A stretch of DNA of 64,000 nucleotides from Verrucomicrobiota bacterium (GTDB lineage: Bacteria; Verrucomicrobiota; Verrucomicrobiia; Limisphaerales; UBA9464). Shown here one piece after another: positions 15,993-25,245 of this stretch (positions are counted from its first letter, which is position 1; the number at the start of each line of letters is the position of its first letter). The stretch spans positions 1 through 64,000 of the forward strand of contig JAFLEF010000008.1 in the NCBI GenBank assembly GCA_017309115.1, given 5' to 3'. A program made the translations under genes and the position numbers. Under the pieces are notes generated by a model. That model was not told the DNA's origin and did not search any database. It saw only the letters and a program-made list of their open reading frames with translations.

Positions 15993-18900
15993 TTACGGGT
16001 AGGCGCCGGCGCCGCGGAAGTGCATCAGCACATTGGTTCCGGGTAGGTTGGTCACTAGGTTCGCGCCGCCATTGCCGCTGGTCACCAGAGTCCAGGCGGT
16101 GAGGTTGGTGCTGCTTTCAAGTCGATAGACCGCACCCGCGGTGGGGCGGGTCATTTCCAGCCGAATGCTGCCGTCGGCCAGAACTACAGGCATTAGCAGC
16201 ACCGGGTCGGTGACCGGCGGGCGCTGTCCGATGGAGAAGGTGACGGAATTGGTCGCCCGATCGCCAATCGAACTCTGAACCACCGCTGTCCACGTGTACT
16301 GACCCTGGACCAGGTTCGAAATGGTGACGTTGGCCGCAACCTGGCCCACCGGAACGTTCAGGTTCTCCGCCAGTTTGGTTGCACCGTCGAAGAGGACCCA
16401 GGAGAGAATCCGACCGTTGGGTTTGGTGAAGGTCAAGTTGGCCCGGACGTTGGCCGTCGTGTCGGCGAGAATCGTTTGGGTGTTGGTGGGTGACGCGAAA
16501 TTGACGTTGGGGGGTATATTGCCCGGGGGCAGCAGTACGGAGATTGAAACCGGCGCTGACGTCTTCACAGCGCCACTCGAGGAAATCACCTTGGCGATGA
16601 TCTCATAGTTGTCGAAGAGCAGGCCGGTCGCGAAGGAGGAGAAGGGTGCCGTGGTCGAATTCGCCACGACTTTGCCATTGGCGGAAAACTCCACGTACGC
16701 CGGGGCGCCGGTGCCACCGGTCACCTCCGCACCCACGGGAATGGTCGCCGGAGCGAAGAACGCGCCGCCTTGGACCGGTTGGGTGAGGGCGATCGAGAAG
16801 TCGGCTTCGAGCGGGCCGTTGAATTCCTCGGCACCGATGTCCAATCCGCCGTGGGCGATCCGAGGCTCGCCGTTGATGTCGTAGGGACTTTGGATGACCG
16901 AGGCGTCTGCGGAATCCAGTGCCGGCGAGTCAGCGCGCAGATGGATGTTGCCCGCGGGCCAATCCACCAGTCGGGGATCCGCCGTTACATTGCTACTGTC
17001 GAGGGTGACGTTCACCAGCTCGTTGGCGGAACTGCCGAAGACCAGATTGTTCTTCAGGGTGATCAGCGCGGATTGCGCCGGCGAGGCCGCGGCAATGCCG
17101 GTCTGATTGAAGGCAATCAGGTTGTTAAACAGGCGGGCTGCTCCGTTGGTGTTGATGTAGACCGCCGCGCCGCCATTGGTGGCTCCGTTGTTGAGAATGG
17201 TGTTGTTGTACAGCAGGGGCAGACCGCCCGCGGGATCGAGGTAGATGGCCCCGCCCCGACCGTTTTGTCCGACGGCGCTTAGGGTTCGGTTGGCCATCAA
17301 CAGATTGTTGAGGATCAGCGGTGATCCGCCCTGGCTGTAAATGCCCCCACCGTTCGCGATGAACCCGGTGACATTGGAGACAAGGTTGCTGCGAATCTGA
17401 TTGTCGGAAATGGTGGGCGATCCCACGGCAAAAACGCCGCCGCCTTGGCGTCCCGCGCCGTTTTGGATGATGAACCCGGAGACGGTGCCGTAGCCGTCCA
17501 AGCCGAAGGTTGTCACCACGGCGGGTCCCAGGAGGATCGTGGCGTTGGTGGAGACGTTGCCGTCGAGAATAGTGGGATTCAGGCCCCAGTTGCGGTCAGA
17601 GCGGTTGGTCTCACTGCCATTGAACCCGCCGTACAGGTAGGTAAAGACATCGGCGAAGAAGCGGTTGGTGTAGCTGCCGGATTTGACCCAAACCTCACCG
17701 CCCTCCACGGCGGCGTCGGCCAGAACGGCGGCCAGGTTTTTGCGAGCATTGGCCCAGCTGCGTCCGTCCTTGGTGTCATCGCCATCCATGCGGACGTAGA
17801 AGACCCGGTCGGCAATGGTGTAAATCGTCCCGTCGAACTCATCGGCGCCGATATCCACGGAATCCCCGCTGAGGCGGGGCTGACCGTCGAGATCGGTCCA
17901 GCCGGGTTGGATCAGATTGGTATTGCCGGCGTTGATGGCGGGTGAAGTCGGTTGTAGGTGCGGATCGCCGTAAGGACCGGAAAGGCGTGGGGAGACGCTC
18001 AAATTGCCGTTGGTGCCGGTTTGATCCGGGATGCGGTCGTAATTGGCCCGCAGATTGGCGAAGACCAGATTGTTCCTGAGCTCGGGCGGTCGGCCGGGGG
18101 CGGAGATTCCGGAGGAATTATAGGCGATCAGATTGTTCCCGACGACGGCGGCGGCGTTGGTGTTGCCCAGGTAGATGGATCCTTGATCGACGGCGGTGGT
18201 GCCGGCGCCGACGGTGGCGGTGTTTTGCAGGACGGTGTTGTTGATGATGGACGCGGTACCGCGCAGAACGGTGGCGATGGCGCCGCCGCGGGCTTCACCG
18301 GCGGCGGCGACGTTGGTGACGAAGTTTTGGCGGAACAGGTTGTTGGCGATGATCGGCGTACCGTCGTTCACCTTGATGGCCCCACCTTCGGCCGGCTGAT
18401 TTCGATCAAAAGAGACGGATAGGTTGCGGGAAAACTGATTGTTCAGGATCTGAGGCGATCCGCCCCCGACGTAGATCGCTCCGCCGCCGCGCACGGCCGA
18501 GGCTGGCGTGGTGGTTTCCACGGAATTGTTGGCGAAGCGGTTGCGCGCAATGACCACTGAGCTGTCGGTAAAGATCCCGCCGCCGGCGATGGCCCGCCCA
18601 TTTTGAATCGTGAATCCATCCAAGGTTTCACCCAAGCTGAGCAATTGCATCGAAACCACGCTGCCTTCCTGGGCGGCGTCCAGAATGGTCACGTTCGTCA
18701 CCCAGTTGCGCTGGAGCCGATTGGTTTCATCCCCGGCGAACCCGCCGTAGAGATAGGTGAAGGGTCGGACTTGAATGGTTTCCTGGTACGTTCCCTGGCG
18801 GGCCCAGACTTCGCCGCCGGTGCGGGAAGCCAGTTCGAGCGCCGATTGAACCGTCTTTTTGGCCGTGGCCCAGGAGTCACCAGTGGCGGTGTCGTTGCCG

Positions 18901-20306
18901 TCGGGGCTCACCCGCACCACCGGGGGCAGGAAGAACGTCGTCACGCCGTCGGACTCGGCGGCGCCCATGTCCAAGGTGGCGCCTTGGACGCGGGGTTGGC
19001 CGTAGATATCCACCGTCGTGCCGGCCGGAAGGTAGGTGGTGTTCCCGGCGTCCCGACTGGGCGAGGTGGGCAACAAATTGACGACTCCCAAGGCGGTATC
19101 GCCTCCGAACTGCGGATCGGCGGACAAATTCCCGGCGGAACCGGTGGGATCGGCTAACCCCACGTAATTGGATCCGCTATTGCCGAACACGTTGTTATTA
19201 AAGAACTGGAGCGAGGGGGCTCCCCCGATTCCGGAGGAACCGAAGACCACCAAGTTGTTGGCGAGGGTCACAGCGGCGTTCGAACACAGAATCCCGCCGA
19301 TCGGCGCGGTGTTGCTGATGAGCGTGTTGTTTACCAGGGACGGCAGGCTGAACGAGTCGCTGAAGATGGCACCGCCGCCGCGAGGATCGCCGTTGGTCGC
19401 GGTCGAGGCCTGGTTGCGGATCAGGACGTTGTTGAACACCAACGGAGAACTGCCGCCGCCATTAATGGCCAAGCCACCGCCGCGGGAACCGCTGACGTTG
19501 CCGGAAAACCGGTTGTAGGCAGTTCGCGGGGACGCATTGAGCAGGCTAACGCCACCACCGTCGCGGACAGAGCGGTTGGCGATGAACTGATTTCGTTCGA
19601 GAAAGCCGGAGGACTGGGCGAAGACGACCGCCCCACCGTCGCGGGCGCGATTGGCGCTGAAGGTATTGCCTTCGATGCGCGGGGTGGAGTTGGAGACGAA
19701 AATGGCACCTCCAGCCACGGTGGTGTCCCCGCCGTTGAAGGAGAACAAGTTGTTGGTGATGACGGCGGCCGAGTTTTCCAAATAGACCGCAGATCCAAAC
19801 TGGCTGGCGAAGCTGTTAACGATCAGATTATTGGCAATGGTGGGGGAACCCACTTGGGCACGAAAGGCGGCGCCGGAGGTTCCGACGCAATTACGAACCA
19901 TGAAGCCATCGACGCGGGTGGAGTTGAGCGCTGTGTTGGTGAAGAGGAAGCCGGTCAGAGTGTTGCGGCCGTCAATGATGCTCCGGTTTGCCTCGGGATT
20001 GCGTTCTGCCCGCTCGAGTTCGGTGCCGGCGAAGCCTCCGTAGAGCGCCACGCCGGACTTCATCAGAATCCCGGCGGGATACGTTCCGGCCGCGACCCAG
20101 ATTTCATCGCCGGCGACTGCGGTGGGCAGGGCGTTGGTGATCGACCGGAAGGCGTTGGCCCAACTCGAACCGTCGGCGGGTTCGTTGGTGGCACCCGGCT
20201 TAACCCGAAGGATTGCCGCATCGGCGGACATAACCGTCCCTCCCACAAGCAAGAACACCAAAACAACGGCGGCCCAGACTCTGCCCACACAGGTACCAAC
20301 TCGCAT
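15993..20306 (-). CDS. giant secreted right-handed beta-helix protein (triple module)
   Basis: Extracellular protein of 1437 residues with a signal peptide (hydrophobic AAVVLVFLLVGGTVM, cleavage near ADAA). The body consists of three tandem modules of about 400 residues. Each opens with a phrase like VRVSPDGNDTATGDSWATA, FYVRMDGDDTKDGRSWANA or LRVKPGATNEPADGSSWANA, then W-x-x-x-G-T/S-Y, then LYGGFAG/NGSE. Dozens of short N-N-L-I / N-T-F / GGGI parallel-beta-helix coils follow, and each module closes with a G-x-P-R-x-x-x-x-x-x-D-I/M-G-A-x-E motif typical of choice-of-anchor-Q proteins. The final 250 residues contain Ig/Fn3-like segments and end without a recognisable sorting signal. Such helices often bind or cleave polysaccharide or mediate adhesion; no catalytic residues can be assigned. 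Confidence 0.9.
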   Translation of the reverse strand: MRVGTCVGRVWAAVVLVFLLVGGTVMSADAAILRVKPGATNEPADGSSWANAFRSITNALPTAVAGDEIWVAAGTYPAGILMKSGVALYGGFAGTELERAERNPEANRSIIDGRNTLTGFLFTNTALNSTRVDGFMVRNCVGTSGAAFRAQVGSPTIANNLIVNSFASQFGSAVYLENSAAVITNNLFSFNGGDTTVAGGAIFVSNSTPRIEGNTFSANRARDGGAVVFAQSSGFLERNQFIANRSVRDGGGVSLLNASPRTAYNRFSGNVSGSRGGGLAINGGGSSPLVFNNVLIRNQASTATNGDPRGGGAIFSDSFSLPSLVNNTLISNTAPIGGILCSNAAVTLANNLVVFGSSGIGGAPSLQFFNNNVFGNSGSNYVGLADPTGSAGNLSADPQFGGDTALGVVNLLPTSPSRDAGNTTYLPAGTTVDIYGQPRVQGATLDMGAAESDGVTTFFLPPVVRVSPDGNDTATGDSWATAKKTVQSALELASRTGGEVWARQGTYQETIQVRPFTYLYGGFAGDETNRLQRNWVTNVTILDAAQEGSVVSMQLLSLGETLDGFTIQNGRAIAGGGIFTDSSVVIARNRFANNSVETTTPASAVRGGGAIYVGGGSPQILNNQFSRNLSVSFDRNQPAEGGAIKVNDGTPIIANNLFRQNFVTNVAAAGEARGGAIATVLRGTASIINNTVLQNTATVGAGTTAVDQGSIYLGNTNAAAVVGNNLIAYNSSGISAPGRPPELRNNLVFANLRANYDRIPDQTGTNGNLSVSPRLSGPYGDPHLQPTSPAINAGNTNLIQPGWTDLDGQPRLSGDSVDIGADEFDGTIYTIADRVFYVRMDGDDTKDGRSWANARKNLAAVLADAAVEGGEVWVKSGSYTNRFFADVFTYLYGGFNGSETNRSDRNWGLNPTILDGNVSTNATILLGPAVVTTFGLDGYGTVSGFIIQNGAGRQGGGVFAVGSPTISDNQIRSNLVSNVTGFIANGGGIYSQGGSPLILNNLLMANRTLSAVGQNGRGGAIYLDPAGGLPLLYNNTILNNGATNGGAAVYINTNGAARLFNNLIAFNQTGIAAASPAQSALITLKNNLVFGSSANELVNVTLDSSNVTADPRLVDWPAGNIHLRADSPALDSADASVIQSPYDINGEPRIAHGGLDIGAEEFNGPLEADFSIALTQPVQGGAFFAPATIPVGAEVTGGTGAPAYVEFSANGKVVANSTTAPFSSFATGLLFDNYEIIAKVISSSGAVKTSAPVSISVLLPPGNIPPNVNFASPTNTQTILADTTANVRANLTFTKPNGRILSWVLFDGATKLAENLNVPVGQVAANVTISNLVQGQYTWTAVVQSSIGDRATNSVTFSIGQRPPVTDPVLLMPVVLADGSIRLEMTRPTAGAVYRLESSTNLTAWTLVTSGNGGANLVTNLPGTNVLMHFRGAGAYP

Positions 20307-20352
20307 AGTGGCACCGTATCAAAGGCTTCGTGTTTCGGGAATTCCAAACTTG

Positions 20353-21504
20353 TCAAAAGGGGCCAGCGGCACCGCCGAACCAAGCCTGAAACCACGTCTT
20401 GCCACCCCACGCCCACACTAGGGCCGCCATCGCCAAGTACGGACCGTACCCCAACCGACCCGACCACTTCTGCCGGCCCAGGGCGATCAGGACCAAGGCC
20501 ACCAGGGTTCCCAACACCGCGCTGAAGAAGAGGGAAAATACGGTGGCTTGCCAGCCGAGGAACGCGCCAATGGCGGCCATAAACTTCACGTCCCCCAGCC
20601 CCATGGCCTCCCGGGGAAGCTCGATTCGATCGGTCTCCACGGACAGGTACGGTTCGCCCTCCGCCGGCAACTCTTCGGCGCCAATCCGGATCCGGGCGGG
20701 TTGCGCCGCCAGACGCAGTTCCACCGGCTGATTCCAGTAACACCGGTCGGCGAGTTCAATTCGCTGACCCTGGAGCCGGATGGCATCCGACGCCCGATAG
20801 AACAGCTCCTCGTAGGGAATCTCCTCCTTGGGCAGAATCACGCCGGTTTCGTGAAAGACCACCCGCTGAGTTCCTTCCAGCGGGATTCGTTGCCGACCGA
20901 ATAACAGTTTCCCACCCCGCAACACCGCGTACACCACGCCCGCCCCGATCAGGATGCCGAGTCCGCTTTGCTTCAGTGATTGAGCCGCCGTTTCCGCCCC
21001 GTGCAGGGCGGGAATGGCGATCGACAACAAAAAGCCCACCACGGTCCCGCCCAACGTGATTTCATCGGGAATGATGAGGTGTTCGAGGTCAATGAAGGTG
21101 GCGGCAATGAAACCGGCGAAGAGCACGCACAGAGCGAAGGCCACCCACGGTTGTTCCGCGCCGAAGCGCAGCCAGGTCACCAGAAAGATGATGGCGGTGA
21201 GCACTTCCACTCCGAGGTAGCGCGGGCTGATGGGCGTGGCGCAGAACCGGCAGCGGCCCTTGAGCCAGAGCCAGGAGAACACCGGCAGATTATCCTTCAG
21301 CGGAATGCGCTGGTTGCAGTTGGGACAATGTGACGGCGGCTGGACGACGCTCTCGTTGCGGGGCAGCCGGTGGATCACCACGTTGAGGAAGCTGCCGACG
21401 ATAAGTCCCAGGACGACCCAGGCCACGGTCCAGATCACGAAGGGAAGTCCCCAGACAATGGGCTGCCACCAATCCAGCGGGAGCCCGAGAAAATACTCGG
21501 TCAT
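20353..21504 (-). CDS. pilD: type IV prepilin peptidase (A24 family) with internal insertion
   Basis: Inner-membrane aspartyl protease/N-methyltransferase that processes leaders such as the GFTLIELL pseudopilins seen elsewhere in this window. ATG at 21504 begins MTEYFLGLPL; the longer open frame upstream is the antisense of aroE. Family features: GSFLNVVIHRLPR, the zinc-binding pairs CPNC and CRFC, and the two catalytic aspartates in FIDLEHLIIPD and MGLGDVKF. Between the two Asp regions is an extra soluble block of about 110 residues (RQRIPLEG...ELPREA), absent from the proteobacterial enzyme, making the protein 383 residues. Its start codon overlaps the aroE stop by one base (TAATG), so translation is probably coupled to aroE. 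Confidence 0.93.
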   Translation of the reverse strand: MTEYFLGLPLDWWQPIVWGLPFVIWTVAWVVLGLIVGSFLNVVIHRLPRNESVVQPPSHCPNCNQRIPLKDNLPVFSWLWLKGRCRFCATPISPRYLGVEVLTAIIFLVTWLRFGAEQPWVAFALCVLFAGFIAATFIDLEHLIIPDEITLGGTVVGFLLSIAIPALHGAETAAQSLKQSGLGILIGAGVVYAVLRGGKLLFGRQRIPLEGTQRVVFHETGVILPKEEIPYEELFYRASDAIRLQGQRIELADRCYWNQPVELRLAAQPARIRIGAEELPAEGEPYLSVETDRIELPREAMGLGDVKFMAAIGAFLGWQATVFSLFFSAVLGTLVALVLIALGRQKWSGRLGYGPYLAMAALVWAWGGKTWFQAWFGGAAGPF

Positions 21505-22427
21505 TACGCGGCTCCGTACACTTCGTTCCACAACGCGCGGCGCATGACCTCCAGCGGGGCCGTTCGCTCGGTCCACAACTCCAGCGCCGCCGCTCCCTGA
21601 TACAAGAGCATGCCCAGTCCATTGGCGGTCCGGCAGCCGGCTTCCCGGGCGTGCCGGAGCAACGGCGTCTCCGCTGGCCGATAGATCATGTCGAAAACCC
21701 CGTCCGCCCGACTCACGGGAAAGGCGGTCAGGTCCAGTGGCAAGGGATCGCTTTCTTTGAGTCCCAGGGACGTGGCGTTGAGAATGATTTCGACATCGCC
21801 GGGAGGATACCCGACTTGGACGTCCACGATGGGCGTGCGGGCCAGAATCTCTTCGGCGAGTTCTGTGGCCTTCGCTTCCGTTCGGTTGACCAACCACAAT
21901 TCGCCCACGCCCTCGTCGGCCAATCGCAGCGCTGCGGCTCGCGCGGCTCCGCCGGCTCCGAGCAGCAGAATTCGCGCGGCCCGGGGTTCAATGCCCAGGT
22001 CTTCCCCCAGGGCGCGCAAGAGGGCATCGGCGTCGGTATTGCATCCGCGGCTGCGAACGGGTCCGCGTACCTCACGCAAACACCCGACCGGCCGCCAAAT
22101 TCCTTCGGCGTCCTCCGCTTCAAACACCACGGTATTCACCGCCCCGTATTCCCGAGCCGAATCGTCGAGCACATCCATCAGGGGAACGGCCAATTGCTTG
22201 TGGGGAACGGTCAGATTCAAGCCGACAAAGCCAAGATCCCGGGCGCCGTTGAGGGCTGTGGCCAATCGATCTGGAGAGACTTCGCAGGCGACGTAGGACC
22301 AATCCACACCCAGGTCGGCTAGGGCGGCGTTGTGCATGGCCGGCGACGCGGAATGCCGCACCGGAGAGCCCAGAACCCCGACGAGTCGGGTGCGGGCGGA
22401 AGGAGAGGGGCGCAACGTGGACGGCAT
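21504..22427 (-). CDS. aroE: shikimate dehydrogenase
   Basis: Catalyses NADPH-dependent reduction of 3-dehydroshikimate to shikimate in aromatic amino acid synthesis. From ATG 22427 the protein has 307 residues; an in-frame TTG at 22466 would add 13. Diagnostic motifs: GSPVRHSASPAMHN (substrate serines), NLTVPHK with the catalytic Lys, GCNTDADALL with the catalytic Asp, the nucleotide-binding GAGGAARAAAL, NRTEAKA for NADP phosphate contact, NATSLGL, FDMIYRPAETPLL and GLGMLLYQGAAALELWT. A short insertion (about 20 residues, CLREVRGPVRSR) precedes the NTD motif. The stop codon overlaps the start of the prepilin peptidase. Housekeeping function is firm. Confidence 0.95.
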   Translation of the reverse strand: MPSTLRPSPSARTRLVGVLGSPVRHSASPAMHNAALADLGVDWSYVACEVSPDRLATALNGARDLGFVGLNLTVPHKQLAVPLMDVLDDSAREYGAVNTVVFEAEDAEGIWRPVGCLREVRGPVRSRGCNTDADALLRALGEDLGIEPRAARILLLGAGGAARAAALRLADEGVGELWLVNRTEAKATELAEEILARTPIVDVQVGYPPGDVEIILNATSLGLKESDPLPLDLTAFPVSRADGVFDMIYRPAETPLLRHAREAGCRTANGLGMLLYQGAAALELWTERTAPLEVMRRALWNEVYGAA

Positions 22428-22974
22428 GTCGGCGGGAAGCCTACGGAAACCCCTTCGGAGGAACAATGGCCAAGGAGGCGGGGCGGGAAAAGCTGAGAGC
22501 TGAGAGCTGAGAGCTGAGAGGCAAAGCAGGAAGATTGTAGGAATGGACCGCTGGGCCGTCCCCGGTGGGCCAGGGAAGCCAGGCCAACCGGCGTTCGCTG
22601 GTTGGCGTAGGACGAACGGAATGTGACTCCGTATCGCCCAGTCCGGGAAGATTCCCGCGGAGGGGTAGGCGGGAAGCGGGAAGGCAGGTAGGGCGAGGCT
22701 CCGCCGAGTCGTACGCGTCCCGGCGAGTAACGCGTCTGGGACTCCAACCGCGAACGGCTCCGCAAAGCGTCGCCCTACCGGCCCTGCCCCTTTCCGGCCT
22801 CTCAGCTCTCAGCTCTCAGCTCGTCTTCAAGGAGGATTCCGTTGCCAACTTGTCACGAGTGGATCGTTTACCAGTGGCCGGACTTCTGAGGTAAGATTCA
22901 GTCTCCGGCAGGCCCCTCCTGTTTCGGGGATTGGTGGCGGGAGGGTAAACCGTCACGATAGCCAGGTTACGCGC
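22428..22974. repeat. intergenic repeat cluster between aroE and phnA
   Basis: About 550 bases separating divergent aroE and phnA. AGCTGAG heptads lie at 22,490-22,520, with a reverse-oriented array (CTCTCAGCTCTCAG...) at 22,799-22,822. These two arrays are inverted relative to each other and bracket a palindromic block at about 22,685-22,782 (GTAGGGCGAGGCTCCGCCGA ... GCTCCGCAAAGCGTCGCCCT). The last 150 bases before phnA are not repetitive and probably carry its promoter, though no clear -35/-10 pair was found. Confidence 0.7.
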
Positions 22975-24231
22975 ATGACGACCCCTTCATTCACCGTCAA
23001 TGGACGGACCTATCAACCGCCGGCCCGCCCCGTGGTCGGCATCTGCCTCGATGGCTCGGCCGATGATTACTTCGACGCCGCGATGGCCCGCGGTCGAATG
23101 CCCCACTTGCAACGGATCAGTGTGGATGGCTGGCGGGGTCTGGCCCGCGGCGCCATGCCCAGCTTCACCAACGTCAACAATTCTTCCATCGTCACTGGGG
23201 TTCCACCGTCGGTTCACGGCATTGGGGGTAACTTCTTCTTCGACACGTCGATCGGACAGGAAGTGATGATGAACTCGGCCAAGTTCCTGCGAGTGGGAAC
23301 AATCTTCGCCGCCGCCCAGAAAGCCGGGCGCAAGGTCGCGGTGGTCACCGCCAAGGAGAAGCTCCGGGACATTTTCGCCAGTGGCTTGGTTGGACCCGGG
23401 CTAGGCGGGATCGCCTTTTCCTCGGAGAAGGCCAGTCAGGCCCAGTTGGCTAGCCATGGAATCGAGAACGTCGAAGCGTTGGTTGGACCCACGCCGCCGA
23501 TTTACTCCGGGGAAGCGTCACTCTATGTGCTGCGAGCCGGAGTGGAGCTGATCGCCGCCGGGCGCGCCGATTTCCTGTATCTGAGCACGACCGACTTCAT
23601 GCAGCACAAGTTTGCTCCGGAAGCCCCGGAAGCACTGGATTTTTATGCGGCCATCGACGTCGAGATCGGTCGGTTGCTTGCCCTGAACGCCGTGGTGGGC
23701 GTCACGGCCGACCATGGCATGAACGCCAAGCAAAAGGCCGACGGCTCCCCCAACGTGGTCTATCTGGAATCGGAATTGGAACGTCAGTGGGGCCCGGGCT
23801 TCCGGGTGATCCTGCCGATCACGGATCCCTATGTGGTTCACCACGGCGCCCTGGGTTCCTTTGCGCAGGTGCATCTGCCGGTCGACGGCTCGGTGTCGCA
23901 GGCCAAGGTGGTGGAGTTCATTGCCGGACTGCCGGGAGTCACCGAAGTGCTCGAACGGGCGATCGCCGCGCAGCGGATGGAACTGCCGGCGGATCGCATG
24001 GGGGATCTGGTAGTCTGTGCGGGTCGGGATGTCGTGCTCGGACGGACACCGCAGTATCATGATTTGAAGGCCATCGAAGGCGGCTTGCGATCCCATGGCG
24101 GTAGGTACGAGGAAATCGTGCCCTTTTTCTTCAGCGAGCCGCTCAAGCCGACCTATCTGGCGCGGGCCCGGGCAGATGTCCGGAACTTCGATCTGTTCGA
24201 CTTCGTGGCCAACGGAACCACGGCGTCCTGA
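22975..24231 (+). CDS. phnA: phosphonoacetate hydrolase
   Basis: Alkaline-phosphatase-superfamily metalloenzyme that cleaves the C-P bond of phosphonoacetate to acetate and phosphate. The 418-residue sequence follows the known PhnA enzyme closely by memory. It has the metal Asp in CLDGSADDY (D26), the nucleophile Thr in MPSFTNVNNSSIVTGVPP (T65), MMNSAKFLRVGTI, VVTAKEKLRDI, YLSTTDFMQHK, VTADHGMNAK with its metal Asp-His pair, ITDPYVVHHGALGSFA and the late metal His in LRSHGG. No signal peptide, so it acts in the cytoplasm on imported substrate. In other bacteria PhnA acts after phosphonoacetaldehyde dehydrogenase (PhnY) in 2-aminoethylphosphonate breakdown, and a PhnY-like gene lies 6.5 kb downstream on the same strand. 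Confidence 0.93.
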   Translation: MTTPSFTVNGRTYQPPARPVVGICLDGSADDYFDAAMARGRMPHLQRISVDGWRGLARGAMPSFTNVNNSSIVTGVPPSVHGIGGNFFFDTSIGQEVMMNSAKFLRVGTIFAAAQKAGRKVAVVTAKEKLRDIFASGLVGPGLGGIAFSSEKASQAQLASHGIENVEALVGPTPPIYSGEASLYVLRAGVELIAAGRADFLYLSTTDFMQHKFAPEAPEALDFYAAIDVEIGRLLALNAVVGVTADHGMNAKQKADGSPNVVYLESELERQWGPGFRVILPITDPYVVHHGALGSFAQVHLPVDGSVSQAKVVEFIAGLPGVTEVLERAIAAQRMELPADRMGDLVVCAGRDVVLGRTPQYHDLKAIEGGLRSHGGRYEEIVPFFFSEPLKPTYLARARADVRNFDLFDFVANGTTAS

Positions 24232-24405
24232 GCTGTTCTCTTTCGACCACCGATGTCATTCATAAACAGTCGTCCGGGTGCGGGAATGGAAGTGAACTCC
24301 CCCAACTTGAGGAGTTCGCGGCCAGGGCGGGGTGTTTTTGGCGTTTGGGAGGACCGAACGAGGGGGTGGTTGCGACCCCGGCGCGGAGGCTGCTTGGGGT
24401 TGGGA

Positions 24406-25230
24406 ATGTCGAAGAATTTCTCGAACCGGCGTTCTGCGCCGCGCCGAATCGCTGGCTTTACGCTGATTGAACTGCTGGTGGTGATCGCGATTATCGCGAT
24501 TTTGGCCGGTATGCTCCTGCCGGCGTTGGCCCGGGCCAAGACCAAGGCGCAACAGGTCTTGTGCACCAGCAATCTGCGGCAGATGGGCTTGGCGCTGTTC
24601 AATTACGTCAATGATACCGGCAAGACGCTGCCGTATACGACGCCGGGAGATCCACATCTGTGGATGTCCCTGCTGATGGCGAATCAGGCTCAGGTCCACA
24701 AGATTCGTTATTGCCCGTCGGCTCCCGAGCCGCGCAAGCGAATCGTCCGAAATTCCGCTAATCCGGACTACGGCACCGCAGACGAGACTTGGATTTGGCG
24801 AACCAATTCGGCCGCCTCAAATGCGGGCTACCAAGGCAGTTACTCGTTCAACGGTTGGCTCTATGAATCCAAGACCAATCCCCGTCCCGACAAGGCGTTT
24901 AACGGCGAAGCCGGCGTAACGTCACCCGTCCAGACCCCGAGCTTTGGCGATGCCATGTGGGTCGACGCCTGGCCGGAAGCCCGCAATCTGCCCGCTCGGA
25001 ATCTCTATGAAGGCGATGGCGTCTCTGGCGGTATCGGCCGCTATTGCATCGCTCGTCACGGCGTCACCAGCGCCCGCAGCGCGCCCCGTCGGGTGACCGC
25101 CGGCGAACGGCTGCCCGGTGCGGTCAACCTCGTTTACATGGATGGCCACGCCGCCACCGTGAAGCTGGATCAACTTTGGGACCAGTTCTGGCATCGGGAT
25201 TACGTCCCGCCCGCCACCCGTCCCCGCTGA
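24406..25230 (+). CDS. pseudopilin-like secreted protein (prepilin N-terminal methylation motif)
   Basis: Type II/IV pseudopilin-like protein of the PVC kind, 274 residues. The ATG at 24406 ([14 protein letters not shown]) is preferred: it gives a short basic leader before [10 protein letters not shown] with a purine-rich TTGGGGTTGGGA just upstream. An upstream ATG at 24253 in frame would add 51 residues rich in Arg and Gly, and cannot be excluded. The hydrophobic helix is followed by [31 protein letters not shown], typical of this family, and the C-terminus has [14 protein letters not shown], matching the H-x9-DG-type ending. Processing would be by the prepilin peptidase at 20.4 kb. It lies between phnA and a secreted phosphoesterase, 15 bp before the latter. 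Exact role of these lone pseudopilins is unknown. Confidence 0.85.
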   Translation: MSKNFSNRRSAPRRIAGFTLIELLVVIAIIAILAGMLLPALARAKTKAQQVLCTSNLRQMGLALFNYVNDTGKTLPYTTPGDPHLWMSLLMANQAQVHKIRYCPSAPEPRKRIVRNSANPDYGTADETWIWRTNSAASNAGYQGSYSFNGWLYESKTNPRPDKAFNGEAGVTSPVQTPSFGDAMWVDAWPEARNLPARNLYEGDGVSGGIGRYCIARHGVTSARSAPRRVTAGERLPGAVNLVYMDGHAATVKLDQLWDQFWHRDYVPPATRPR

Positions 25231-25245
25231 GCTGACTTTTTCTCC

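Noticed and set aside
22830..22974. Possible riboswitch ahead of phnA
   Set aside because: Short pairing segments exist, but no known riboswitch core could be matched by eye.
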